From Thelonectria olida (Eukaryota; Ascomycota; Sordariomycetes; Hypocreales; Nectriaceae), in assembly GCA_020736575.1 (NCBI GenBank), contig JAGPYM010000011.1, positions 1,054,001-1,118,000 on the forward strand: DNA of 64,000 nt, in the 5' to 3' direction. The translations under genes and the position numbers were made by a program. The notes below the pieces were generated by a model. It did no database searches and had not been told where the DNA came from. It saw only the letters and a program-made list of their open reading frames with translations. This document shows, in pieces, positions 43,225 through 54,541 of the stretch (positions are counted from its first letter, which is position 1; every line of letters begins with the position of its first letter).

Positions 43225-44640
43225 ATGTTCAGCTCGATGCGTAAGAGGCTCGAGAATGCCTTCGTTCCGTTCAGGTTCGACCTCCATTGCCGGCACTTTA
43301 CTCCCGCGTACGTTGAGCCCCATCCTCTACCTCGCTCCTCAAACAATATAATGCTGAAGAATATGCAGTTGGTTCGCCGTCAACATGGGAACCGGCATCA
43401 CCTCGATCCTCCTCTACACGTTCCCGTTCCGGGAGGAATGGCTCGGCACCGTTGCCTGTATCCTGTTCGCTCTCAATTGTTGTCTCTTTTTCAACTTTAT
43501 CATCATGTGCATCCTGCGCTACATGATGTACCCGGAGCTCTGGATGCTCATGCTCACGCACCCTACGGAGTCCATGTTCCTCGGCACGTTTCCCATGGGG
43601 CTGGCGACTATCATCAACATGATGGTCTTGGTCTTGGTCCCCCGCAGCGATGATTGGGTCGCTTGGGTTACCTGGGGTATCTGGATCTTCGATGCTATCG
43701 TGTCGGTGCTGACGGCCGTTGTCATCCCTTACATCGTGTATGTTTCCAAAAGGTCACGTCGTGTTGGTTCCTGCTGACCAATATGCTAGGACTGCACACG
43801 CGAATGAGTCTCCCCTCCAGTCTATGACTGCAGCATGGCTTCTTCCTATTGTGGCATGTGTGGTCGCGGCGTCTTCGGGTGCCATGGTGGCGGATGTCCT
43901 CCCGCATATCTACTGTTCCTACTGGACTGTCCTCGTCAGCTACATGCTCTGGGCTATTGGCGTTTCGCTTGCTCTCATGGTCATGACCATCTATCTCCAG
44001 CGGATCATGCTCCACGGGCTCCCTCCCCAGGCGGCGATTGGCACCGTCTTCTTGCCAATTGGACCACTTGGACAAGGCGGCTTCGGGTAGGCCCTCATTT
44101 CGTTGCGTGTCGATTGGGATTCGCTGACAAACAAAAGCATCTCAAAGCTGGGCGTGGTCTCTGAAATTCTCTTTGAAGAAATCGAGGCCCTCGACCACTT
44201 CGTCGGGAGGGTCTTCTACGACGTGGGACTGTTCGTCGCCCTCATGATGTGGTCGTTTGGTCTAGTCTGGATCTTCTTCGCCTTCGCGGCCTTCACGAGG
44301 TCGGAGAGAGGTGCCTTCAACCTCGGACTGTGGGCGCTTACTTTCCCGCTGGGCGTGTTTGCCAACTGCACAGTCCAGCTGGGCGACGAGCTCTCCTCAC
44401 ATTTCTTCTGGGTGGTCGGAATGGTATTTACCGTGAAGAGCCTCGCATGTTTGATCAAGGGCTAACAAGTGACAGCTGATTACTGGCATTGTTTGCTTCA
44501 ACTGGTTGATGGTGAGCTGCAGGACCATTAAGGCAGTCTATAACGGTACTGTCTTTGTGTCGCCAGCCGTCAAGGACTACGAGGCGAAGCAAACTGAGGA
44601 CACGGGCAGAAGATCGGCGACGGATTCATGGACTCTTTGA
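43225..44640 (+). CDS. SSU1-type sulfite efflux transporter (SLAC1/Mae1 family)
   Basis: Five exons (43225-43307, 43369-43737, 43790-44086, 44138-44432, 44476-44640) give 402 residues. The N-terminal HFTPAWFAVNMGTGI is the hallmark of the SSU1/TDT family, followed by about ten hydrophobic segments. Conserved features include YTFPFREEW, LPIGPLGQGGFG and GRVFYDVGLFVALMMWSFG. The C-terminal cytosolic tail begins after CFNWLMVSCRTI. Introns are 61, 52, 51 and 43 bp; the last uses a GTGAAG donor and a GCTAACA branch point and removes a stop. SSU1 exports sulfite across the plasma membrane, protecting the cell or driving disulfide cleavage outside it. It lies 982 bp downstream of the dioxygenase on the same strand. 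Confidence 0.93.
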
Positions 44641-45143
44641 GTCATGCACATCATTTTCTGCTTGTCTACGAGTAGGTAGGCAGTGTTTGATGTGATGTAA
44701 TATTTGTACCTATTCCCTGCCTTTATGAGCAGGGGAACAGATGTCAAGTTGCCATTGCAATCGCTACGGATTTAGCAAAAATTAATTCATAAAAAAAGAC
44801 GACAAAAATCTGCCTCATGTAGCCTATCCTCTCTTTTCAACGTCCTTTTCACAGCTAAGTTTGTATGATTGCTTGGTTGTTTGTTGTTAGTGCGCTAGCA
44901 GCTGGCCAACGGGAGTCTGCCCTTTGTGGTTGTTTGCGCTCTGAATGGCTGGACCCAACTCCAAGCATAAGACATTGGTTTGTTTTGATTCATTGCTTCA
45001 TCTTGTTATTTGTTTCCTTCTAGCTTCCTGAACAGAAAACACTCTCAGCGCCATCACCACACCCTCTTCTTCCCAAAGCCCATGCTCCATCCCAAGACTG
45101 ACTCGACATTCACTGCGCATGTTCCCTGTTCGCCCGATCAACC
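44641..45143. other. Intergenic, no gene seen
   Basis: Only the exporter 3' region and the promoter of the next gene were seen. Confidence 0.5.
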
Positions 45144-46682
45144 ATGGAGAGCGACGATGAAGTGACATGGTGCAGGTCGAATCGTCGTAGGCTCTGTAAA
45201 TATTGCCGAGAGAGGATCATCGGGGGTCCCTCCAACCTTCGCAAGCATATTGACACTGAACACAGACTTGACGAGGAATACGAGGTAAACACCATGATTA
45301 CTACTTATTTTCTGGTGCTGACTTGCTAAAAAGTTCAAGGACGACTCAACGGTGATTAAGGTCGAGGATCGCCATGACGCAGATGCAGATAGAGAACTCG
45401 ACGTTACTCGCGCTCAGAATCTGCTACGGTCGGTACCCGCGAGAAATCGTCACTATGGCGGCACATTCACAAAGGGCCCTCTCCTCGACCACAACGTTCC
45501 GCAAGCCGGCATGCCCCACGTTTTCGACACGGAAGGTCGCCTCAGAGGCGAATACAAGTGGCTTGGTCCCGAACCTACACCCACACCCTCGTCTTCCATG
45601 AGTGTCGTCGGCCTTGGAGGAGGAGAAGACGGTGACGAGGGGGATTCCGATGCCAGCGAACATGACGCGAGAGATATGGGACTTGCATTTAGCTGCCATT
45701 TGTGGGCATACCGAACCGGCAACTGTGACAGACAAAGGCGGCTTGTCGTCCGCATCCGCAACGACGAGAGCGAAAGCGACGTAATCGACATGGACGCCTT
45801 GGAAGGGGATACAAACATGTTAGACGACATCGATGCCGGCAAATCATGGAGCGCAAGCGAGAGAGACATCCACAACGCTCCAATGTCGGACCTTGCCGTC
45901 GTCATCGGCGAGTTTCTTCCCGTCGACGCGATGCCAGGCAGGCTGGTCAAGCCGACGGCCCTGGATGGATGGACATTTAATCCGCACAAGCACACGATAG
46001 TTCCCAGGGCCGACAAGAGTATGGTCGTGGTTAGGCGTATTTCTGATAGGAAACTCACTTTCTACCTTGTCCACGATAAGAAGGGTGGTCTTTGTCGCAT
46101 TTCCCAACTGCCACGCGGTTTTGACAATCGCATCGTCTACTACGATGAGTGGACAAAGACCGGGCCCATATCACACATGACGGTGCGGAAGAATATGTGG
46201 GAAAACAATATTTTGAGCTTTTGTCAGGACTTTGTGGAGCGCCGGAGAAGGTGTGACGCTTCGAACTCGTCTATACACAGCGATCCCGAGACATCATTTG
46301 CAACCGGACTCGATAGGTTCAAGTCGCTGTCTTTGTTTGTCATGGGGGCATGGGCGTCGTATCGCTGGGTCTCGTTCCATGTGAAGGGAGGGTGTCCGAA
46401 GAGTGTAAAGAAACTTCGCGAGACATTGGATGAGGGTCTCCCGGTGCTCCGGAACAGCAAGCGAAGGGATCGATACAGTGAGTACATGATTGAGACATGA
46501 GAGCTGCTGCTAACTCTTGGTGAGAAACGTTGGAGCCGTACATGCGCGACGTTCGTGATGCTGTTGTCAAGTTGCAGCAGAGCCTGGATCGAGGAAGGCC
46601 CCGAGAAGAGGCTGAAGAGGCGTTTGAGGAGGCAGTCTGGGGCATGTGGGGACATCGTGTGCATCTTGAGCATCGTACATAA
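45144..46682 (+). CDS. Hypothetical protein with N-terminal BED-like zinc finger
   Basis: Three exons (45144-45284, 45334-46477, 46525-46682; introns 49 and 47 bp) give 480 residues. The N-terminus has CKYC, then HIDTEH (C-x2-C...H-x4-H), resembling a BED or C2H2 finger. Acidic/Gly-rich sequence follows, then a folded-looking region with VVVRRISDRKLTFYLVHDKK and NMWENNILSFCQDFVERRRR. Without the last intron the frame would end at 46500. The intron (GTGAGT donor, GCTAAC branch) replaces ten residues with KTLEPYMRDVRDAVVKLQ and a helical acidic end. I do not recognise the whole protein. BED fingers are common in transposase-derived proteins, but no transposase catalytic domain is visible, so its role is open. 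Confidence 0.72.
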
Positions 46683-47183
46683 AGGAGTTTGTATGATTGG
46701 ATTGAGAGTGTCATGATTCTGGTCGCGGAGCAGAAGCCATTGTGTGAGGCTGCGAGCATTGGGATGAGCACATGTCGGTTGAGCATGTCGGTTGACCGGA
46801 CACTTCCATGGTCTGCCTGGCCTTGGGTTTGGATGCCCTATGACTACTTGTAACTTGCATCGTTTAATGTGAACGAGAATTGGGAGTGGTGGGCTGAGAG
46901 TCCAGAAGTTGCTGGTCTGTCAAGCCCTTTCAATCCTTGGATCCAGTGCATTGCTGCACAGACGGGTGAGCAGGTGATATCACCATGCTAAATGACGTAA
47001 TTGTGGAACTTTCTAGAGTCTTACTTCTGTGAGCGATCGCAGGAGATGAAAAGCATATGATGGCTCCGATCTTTGAGCTGCAATGAACTCTTGGGGCGCT
47101 GAGTCAGCTTGTACCGATATAATGATCATTATGGTGAACCAACCCAACAACCCCACACTACACAGGCGCTTCAGCACTTGTCA
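46683..47183. other. Intergenic before right tRNA array
   Basis: No gene was recognised. Similarity to the tRNA repeat unit begins only at the tRNA itself. Confidence 0.5.
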
Positions 47184-47265
47184 TCTTCCGTAGTATAGTG
47201 GTCAGTATGCAAGCTTGTCAATGCACAATTCGCTTGAGACCCGGGTTCAATTCCCGGCGGGAGAG
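47184..47265 (+). tRNA. tRNA-Asp(GTC) copy 5, with 10-nt intron
   Basis: The mature sequence equals the four left-array copies but lies on the opposite strand. The intron is 47221-47230 (ATGCACAATT) and keeps the ACAA that can pair with the anticodon loop. A T-run near 47297 follows. Confidence 0.93.
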
Positions 47266-47408
47266 ATTCTTCAGCCACAGATCAACAGATCTGGTTCATT
47301 TTTTGCTTTTCGCCTCGAGTTAGAGTAACAACTAGGGTTATAGGCATCCTATGCTTGTCGCCCACCATCGAAATCCGAACGCTACAGTAGTTGCTCAACA
47401 GCTACACA
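47266..47408. repeat. tRNA-Asp array spacer, right array
   Basis: This 143-bp spacer is homologous to the minus-strand spacer 1203-1349, with shared blocks GATTCTTCAGCCACAGATCA, GGGTTATAGGCATCCT and CGAAATCCGAACGCTACAGT. It shows that the right and left arrays share one origin. Confidence 0.87.
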
Positions 47409-47490
47409 TCTTCCGTAGTATAGTGGTCAGTATGCAAGCTTGTCAACGCACAATTCGCTTGAGACCCGGGTTCAATTCCCGGCGGGAGAG
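47409..47490 (+). tRNA. tRNA-Asp(GTC) copy 6, with 10-nt intron
   Basis: Its intron (47446-47455, ACGCACAATT) is identical to that of copy 3 in the left array. A T-run at about 47522-47531 is the likely terminator. Confidence 0.93.
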
Positions 47491-48049
47491 ATTCTTTAGC
47501 CACAGATCATAAGATCTGCCTTCTTTTTTTTCTTCATCTCGTCTTAAGTGTGCATTCGAGCGTTATTGATCTTGTTTTCTCTTTGGGTCGCAGACTGGAA
47601 TGATGTGTGTTTCGGAATGCTGCTGAGTCCGAGTAGTAGCATCGATTGATCATTGAGACGGCATTGAAACCAGTGATGATACAGGTTTTATAACCTTCAC
47701 GTAGGGACGAACCAACAAGGAATGAATAGGTTGAGTTGACATGGACGATCTTGAGGAATCGTTCGAGGCTAGAGTCCGACTTGTGCAATGTAGTCACAAG
47801 TGTATGGAACACCGCGATGATGGGACGAAATATATTGGGCCTAATTTAGCAATGATTCTGTTTTCTTTTTCTTTTTCCATTTTCCAGTTATCCGTGAGCA
47901 AGCTAGAGAGCTATTAAAATCTGTGTTGAAATCCATGAAGGACTGGTATGAGAACTGCACATTCCAGCACAGCTATCATCCAGACGAATCAAAGGCGCCA
48001 GTCGTTGATGACTTGTGAACTGGTCGACGGCAGCGATGCTCGGGCAACA
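47491..48049. other. Intergenic, no gene seen
   Basis: After the tRNA terminator nothing is recognisable up to the stop of the pyranose oxidase gene. Confidence 0.5.
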
Positions 48050-50126
48050 TCACTTGCGAGGCTTGAGCTCCTCGAGCATCTTCCTTGCAGCCGCGAGAGC
48101 AAAGCAACCAGCAGTAAGGGTAGGGTTGCAAGCTTGCTTGGTGGGAATCACGCCACAGCCGCCAAGAACAAGGTTGTCTTGGCCCCAGACCTTGCCATAG
48201 CGGTCGACGACGCTCTCCTTCTTGTGGTTCTCTTTCTTCTCGTCGCCTGCTCGATACGTGCCGCAGATATGGAGTGCGGACCCAGGAGCGAGATACTTGG
48301 GCTCTGCACCTGGGAGGAAGCCTCCGAGCTTTCTCGCCACTTCAACCATGCTGAGAAGGGAAATTCGTCATTAGCTACTGGAAGTAAACAGCAAGAGAGG
48401 TGTTGAGGACATGTGAACTCACTCCGTGATCATGGCCCCGCAACGGTCCGAATCATCTCTGTTCATGGTGAATTTGAAAGTGGGCTGTCGTGTTAGTAAT
48501 TGCAATGAGGCTTGGTCTCTAGGCGACGTTACTTACCTGGGGCATCCCAAACTCATCTTTGATATCAGTCGTAAACTCAACGCAGTTTGTCTCCTCTGGC
48601 TCAACGTAGCCGAACCAACGGAGATCAACCACAACGCGTTGATCGATGGCGGCAGGAACCTGACCGTAGCCAAAAGCATCGCGGTGGATCTGAGTATGCC
48701 ACCTGTACTCCTCGGAGAGAGGGAAGTAGCACTGCGGATCCGGGTCGTTGAAGGGGAAAGGCAACGGGTCATTGGGGTGCAGCTCCCGGTGCTCTTTGAC
48801 GATCTTCTTCCAGCCGAGGTGGTAGGGATCCTTTTCCACGCTGTCCACCAGCTTCCTGCTGAGCACAACTTGACAGAAGGCCATGGGCTGTTCCGTCATG
48901 TAACGTCCCTGGATAACGCATTCTCGTCAGTGATTCATTCGGTTTCGCACCAAGGGTCTGAGGTAGACAAACCAAGGCCGGGAGGGTGTCCCGCCTGAAC
49001 CCTGAGTTGTAGAGGATGCCAGGAGTGAGGACAGCGCCAGCACAGATGACATATTTGTTCGCCTTGACGAGGTACTTCCTTGCGTTCATCAAGTCCTCAA
49101 GAAGTGCGCCCTGGATCTTCCCATCCACGTCACGACGCTCAAGCTTGATGCATTGGGTGTTGGGCCTGAGTTCAAAAGCCCCGCCGTTGTACTTGGGGTC
49201 AGCGAGCTCTCCCAGAATAGTGGCCGAACAAGACCATTCGACGTAGTCCTTGTTCTTCTCGCTGCGCTTGCAGGCTAGCGGCATACTTTTCATCTCACGG
49301 TTCACATTCTCATAGGCGTCTGCGAGAGTGTGCTTTACCAGCTGCTGGCGGATGGAATCGTCGAACGATGTCTCGTTGGTGTCCATCATCCTTTCCAGCT
49401 CAGCGTACAACTCATCCCACTTCTCATCGCTGAAGAGCTTCGATCGCTCAATGTCAGGATGCTGGCGTGGGGTACAGCAGGTCCAGTGAGATCCCATGCC
49501 ACCGACTACTCGGGACGCGGCGGCTGCAGGAAGATTCTCCGAAGCCTTTTGATGCGGGTTTTGGCCGTTTAGAACATAGCTCAACTCCTGGGTCCTGGTT
49601 TAAAGCCTTGTTAAATTTGTAAGAAATGGAAGGGCGGAAAATGGCTCACTTGGAGGGGGACCAGGAAGATGGCTCGATGAGAGTCCCCGAGTTGTCGGTT
49701 GGGACGGACAGAGGGTGCAGTTCTCCCTAAACTATCGTTAAGATATCATGCTCTTTGGCCTTTACGTGCTATTACTGACCTTGACGGTGCTGATGTCCCT
49801 CGTTAGTATCTAGTATTCAAGGTCTGTAAAGTGTGCGGCTACTTACTTGGTGAACAGGCTGATGTCTTTCTGGACAGCAACACTGTTTTTCTTGTGGTCA
49901 CCCACACGTCGGGTCTCCCTATTGCACAGTAAGTGGAAATTCTCCTGCAGCCTTCTGAGATTACTCACTGCTCTCCGATGTCAACCATCAGAACCTTTCG
50001 ACCACCTTCAACGAGAGTGCGCGCGAAGACGGCACCAATCGGGCCGGAGCCGACAATGAGCACGTCTACCTCCTTCACGGGGGCATCCTTTGCAGATCCG
50101 CCAGAGAGAGGGGCTTCAGGACTCAT
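48050..50126 (-). CDS. Pyranose 2-oxidase (GMC family), with an apparent frameshift
   Basis: Eight exons: 50126-49969, 49918-49847, 49798-49780 (19 nt), 49728-49650, 49594-48973, 48908-48537, 48484-48423, 48350-48050; about 560 residues. VGSGPIGAVFA is the FAD site; VVGGMGSHWTCCTP holds the His that carries flavin in pyranose oxidases; WHTQIHRDAFGYG, ICGTYRAG and LVLGGCGVIPTKQACNPTLT complete the family pattern with the catalytic His/Asn region. These enzymes oxidise glucose at C2 and release hydrogen peroxide. In exon 4 the sequence GGGGACTCTCTCATC has two bases too many: the good frame before it (GELHPLSVPTDNSGTL) and after it (EPSSWSPSK, YVLNGQNP) do not connect. This is a mutation or a base-calling error in a CT run. 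Confidence 0.85.
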
Positions 50127-51780
50127 GATAGCTGGGTTTCTGGGTTGCGTTGGTGTTGAGGTAATAGGACGAATGTTGAAAGGATGAGGAGGGATAGTAA
50201 GAGCTTTTGAGCTTTGAGGACAGGGTTTCTCAACTTATATACTCGCAATACTCGTATGAAACAGCTGGGACCCTTTGTTTTTCAGAGGCCTTTGCCAAAG
50301 AACAGAAAGTTGTCGGGGACGCGGGGTTGCATACCAGTTACACCATTGTGGCTGGCTGAGATGCCCGTTATGGCAGTTCACATATCAACACATTTCACAT
50401 GGTATTGTGAGACAATCCGGCTAGCGTAGTGAATTTGATTGGTTGCCCGGCTGCACAAGGAAATGAAGGTTTTTTTCAAGGAATTCAAGTTGTCCAAGAC
50501 ATCGGACAGATCAAGCATTCAAGCAAGCTTTTCATAGCAGAATCAAGAGTCATTCTTTCAGACGTTTTATCATTCAGTTGATCGTTTAATACTCTTTCTA
50601 ATGACATGCCTCTCAAGCTGAGGCTTATTGTAATTCTTTAGTTCAAGACGATACGAAGTTATCTCCTGAGACCATTCATTTTGACCCTTCCTTACCTTGT
50701 TCAGGGTTGTTGGTTGGTTCCTTATTAGCCTCACTTTCCCCGTATTAGTATCCTGAGACGAAACTCAAGCGAGGTCTTGGTCATCCTAGGTGGCCGCTTT
50801 TATGGCCCTCATCACCCCCGGCTCAGCTTTGGCTCAGTCTTTCATCAGCTCTCATCAGCTCTTGCTCACCCCTTGAGCTGAGCGGCTCCATTATATACTC
50901 CTGGCCCAGTTCTGGGCTCTTGATCCTCAACCCACCCATGCACTACCCCTCTGCTCTTCTGGGAAGATCATGGTAACCTCAAACGGGAGGCATCCAGAGG
51001 CCTCCTTTTGGGGTTGGGATTCCAAATCTTGGCCCTCCCGAGCGCCAGTCCGTGGACGAGCTTGTGACTGAATCCTTTGCTGCCTAGAAGAAGCGGATTC
51101 TGGATGTGGTCGCTCCCTTTGACGTGTGTTTTACCCATGGCCTTGCTGTGTTTTTTTGCTATTATACAGCTCAGCATCTGACATCTCCGAGGGCATGAGA
51201 AGTGACTGGTAGAGAGAAACCATGGTGCTGGCTCTGTCATAGCCTTGGGCATTTGGAGAAAAGGCTAGCTGCGGGATGATGGATGGGGAGACGTGGCGCA
51301 CACTCTGAATAAACTCGCACAAGTATCCCGATATTGGTGAGTCACAAGCAAAGCCAAAGTCAGAGTTTGGCCAAAAGAACAGCTGTCCATATCCCACAAA
51401 CTTCCAGTCCCAACAAAGCTTGGCTTTCTTTTCAGGAATAAATACAGCGGCTCCCCCCTCCATAGCTTGTGGAATCTCCCATCTCCATCTCTTCCTTTCC
51501 TCTCCTTCCCTTCCCCCCATGCCACCTCCACCACACAACAAACCAGTCTCCGCCCAGCAGCGCAAGTCATCCATCCCCAGACATGGTTCAGCGTCAGCGC
51601 AGCATCCAGCAGGGGTGTTGAGGAAAGGGACAGGGCTTTCTTCTTCACACCTCCAGCAAGCCGGTAGATGCAATGAAAAAATGGAACGCGCGTCACCTGG
51701 AGGCAGTGTAATGCCTGGGACACGGTGAGAGATCACAAATTATGCTGGTGCACTTACCAGACCTATTGCGCCTCTGGGGG
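50127..51780. other. Gene-poor region upstream of pyranose oxidase
   Basis: No gene can be supported. Overlapping open frames (for example minus 51131-51736) show no family features. The first few hundred bases are the pyranose oxidase promoter. Confidence 0.4.
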
Positions 51781-51794
51781 GTTAGCGCAAGGGG

Positions 51795-52480
51795 TCCCGG
51801 AGAACGCAGCACCTGCGCCGACATCTTGAACGTCGGAACCTCGCAAGCCGGCTGAGATCTGAAGGAGACCTCCATTTCATGAAGAAGAAACGAAGAGAAG
51901 AGAAGAGGACGAAGAGGGCAGGGGAGAGCGCTTTATAGACATCTGGCGAGCACCCTCGCCCCTGACTCTCGAGACAAGTGAACGAGACTCGAGAAGAGTA
52001 AAACGGCAAGTACAATAACGACTTTGGAAAGAGAGCAAGTTTTTGAGAAGCAAGACCTACAGGTGACGCCAGAGCGAAAGACTTGTATACGCAGGAAAGA
52101 AAAGAGCCCCCGAGAGCGCAGCACATGCGCCGACACCTTGAACGTCGGAAACTCGCAAGCCGGATGAGGCGCGAACAAGCCGCACCTCGTCAAGAACTCA
52201 AGAAGAAAACAAGAGCAGCATGCAAAGAGGGCATCCGGACGAGAGCCTCTCTACTGAACTCGAACACGGGGCTCCTGACCTCTGGACGTGCGCACGAGAC
52301 CTGAGAATGGAGAAAGGACGACGACATGATATTTTGGAAGGTAAGCAAGTTCTTGGCGAGACAAGACCTATTGCTAGAGCGAAAGACTCGTCTACACAGG
52401 AAAGGAAAGAACCCCGGAGAACGCAGCACCTGCGCCGACACCTCGAACGTCGGAACCTCGCAAGCCGGCTGTGTCATGGG
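51795..52480. repeat. Degenerate tandem repeat, period 305-312 bp
   Basis: A core GCAGCACCTGCGCCGACA followed by GAACGTCGGAA and CTCGCAAGCCGG recurs at 51806, 52118 and 52423, that is 312 and 305 bp apart. Flanks of the second and third copies also match (GCAAGTT, GACCTA, GAGCGAAAGACT, CAGGAAAG). The copies have diverged by an estimated quarter of their bases outside the core. I recognise no transposon end or protein motif. Confidence 0.75.
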
Positions 52481-53848
52481 ACACCATCTACATGAAGAAG
52501 AAAAGAGGAGAAGAAGACGTCATCGCAATCGAGGTGGGAGGATGTGAAGAAGGCGCAGCGAAAGGGATTCCGTCTGAGGCTTGAGTCGAGGATTGGTGGG
52601 CGCGACATCGCATCAAGATGGGAGGACTCGAGGAAGGAGCAATGATCTAGGGGATCAGGTCCGAGGCGAGACCAGAGACGGCACAAGGTTGGACAGGCAT
52701 GGCTGGACGGGGAGGAGAGTTTGGATGATGCCGTGACGGTGGGAGAGCAATTGGACATCTTGGGTCGAGGGCAGTGACTACCTCTTCGAGCGTCAAGTAA
52801 TCGTCGTGGAGGCTAGCCAGACGAGCACAATGGGACTGATGGTACGCTTCCCTACGCCAAGCTGGCGTGGAGATGCTTTCACCGAAGCGGCATGAAGCGG
52901 CGACCAAAAAGGACCAACTGCTGAGGACTTGTCGTGTACTGCTAGGTGGAGATGGGAGCAAGTGTAAATCACGGGCTTTCTTGTGCCGTCCAGCTGAAAA
53001 GACAATCTCCTCGCTTGGGTCATCATCGTGGTTCCTGATCCTCAATGGACAGACGTAGGTTGTATCATGTTGAATGTAGAAAATACCGCTGAAGCACTCT
53101 GTTCCTCAATAAACTACCCCCAAGGCATGATGGTGGTAAGTGCCATCTCAGACTCAAACTCTAAAACTACTATGGGTTGTTCTGAACACTCTTGGCGCAG
53201 ATTCCTTTCTCGCTTGTTGAGTTTCGCCTCCGAGTTATTTGGTATTACCGACTCACAATTTGCATATCATTGCAGATTTACAGTTCATATGCCATACCGT
53301 ATACGAGGTAATTACAGTTCGTATCTAATTAGAAATCACATATCAGCATGTGGTCTCGTAGGACGATGTGCTCCTCGCTTTGACCAGTAGCAGCAGAAGC
53401 ATTGCAATTGGACAATATTAGATGAGCGGAAATGAAGCAAATGCCATGTTCAAGGCTAAGATGACGAACAGGGCTGACTCAAATGTGAAACATGGTACGC
53501 CGGTACGCCACACAAGACGTTCGACCGGGCCAGACCGTTTTCCGAGTTCCGACTTGCTGAAGACGGGCGACATCCGACATCCTAGATTCCATCAAGAGCT
53601 GCGCCTGGGAACATGTCTCTCAAGCTCTGTCGAATCATGGCCGTAGAAAGGTCTCTAATGTCATTTAGTGTTCAAGTTGAGTAATGATAGGTCTCCATAT
53701 CTGTGACCTTGCTACTAGTTCTCATGTTAGCTCTGATCCTATTGTATTGTTGTTTTTTTTTTTTTAAAAAAAAAGCCAAAATTCTGGGCACATAATAGAG
53801 GTCGATAAAGGCCAAACCCCGGTCTTGCTTCTATCACGATAATTGGTC
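52481..53848. other. Intergenic; poly-T/poly-A junction
   Basis: No gene is supported. A T-run directly followed by an A-run lies at about 53750-53774, possibly the end of an inserted element. Confidence 0.4.
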
Positions 53849-54541
53849 CTATTGTATGAGCTGTGCACCCATCAAGGGCAAGTTGCCAACACAAAGGCCA
53901 GTTCGGTTGTTTGCCATGTTGTATTGTTTCACTTCTGTCCGAGATGAATCGTGTAGTATGCAGATCCAACTATGGCCAAGCAAGTATCTGGAAATAATTG
54001 CGGCTTGATTCATTTTGTTGCTTTTGTAGTCACCAGGTTCCAAATCGCCTGATATGAGGTACCTGTGAGTATAAACCACCAACCCAGCAGGTAATCGCCA
54101 TGAGCGAAAGCACGTCCTGTCTAATGCTAACGTTGAGATCTTTCGCAAACCACCACGTGTCACCAGGAGTGTTCCTCATCCATTACGGCGACTAGAGTAC
54201 AGCAGCTTGTCCCGAAGATTGGACCATCACCGACGAAGACGATGTGCCCGGCCGTTGAATGACGGGATATTAGGTCATCGGCAAAGGATGCATCACCATA
54301 AACTCTGGACTTTAGGTCTCTGATGTTATATTTGCCTCCAAGCTTGAGGGCAAAGTCTTCGGAGCCTTTGACGTAGCGAAATAAATCCTTCTTCACCAGA
54401 GCATGCTCCTCGACTGGCTTCGCCTTCCAGTCGTGAGCAAGATACATAATGGGAACCCAATACAAACCCTTTAATGGATAACTTAGGCGAAGCTGAGTGA
54501 TAATAGGTGAAACGAAGTGAAGCTGAATGAGCATAGACCAA
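53849..54541 (-). mobile_element. Ty1/Copia retrotransposon remnant
   Basis: The minus strand at about 54460-54160 translates in part as DLFRYVKGSEDFALKLGG and YGDASFADDLISRHSTAGHI. This is the reverse transcriptase/RNase H junction of Copia elements (RYLKGT..., Y.DADFAGD...RRSTSGYV). The following SLVA-like strand is altered and the frame ends at EEHSW, close to the usual ALSSTEAEY segment, so the element is truncated. Sequence around it is AT-richer than neighbouring genes. I saw no intact LTRs, integrase or gag. Confidence 0.75.

Noticed and set aside
51131..51736. 201-codon minus-strand frame upstream of the tandem repeat.
   Set aside because: No family features, and composition follows nearby purine/pyrimidine tracts.
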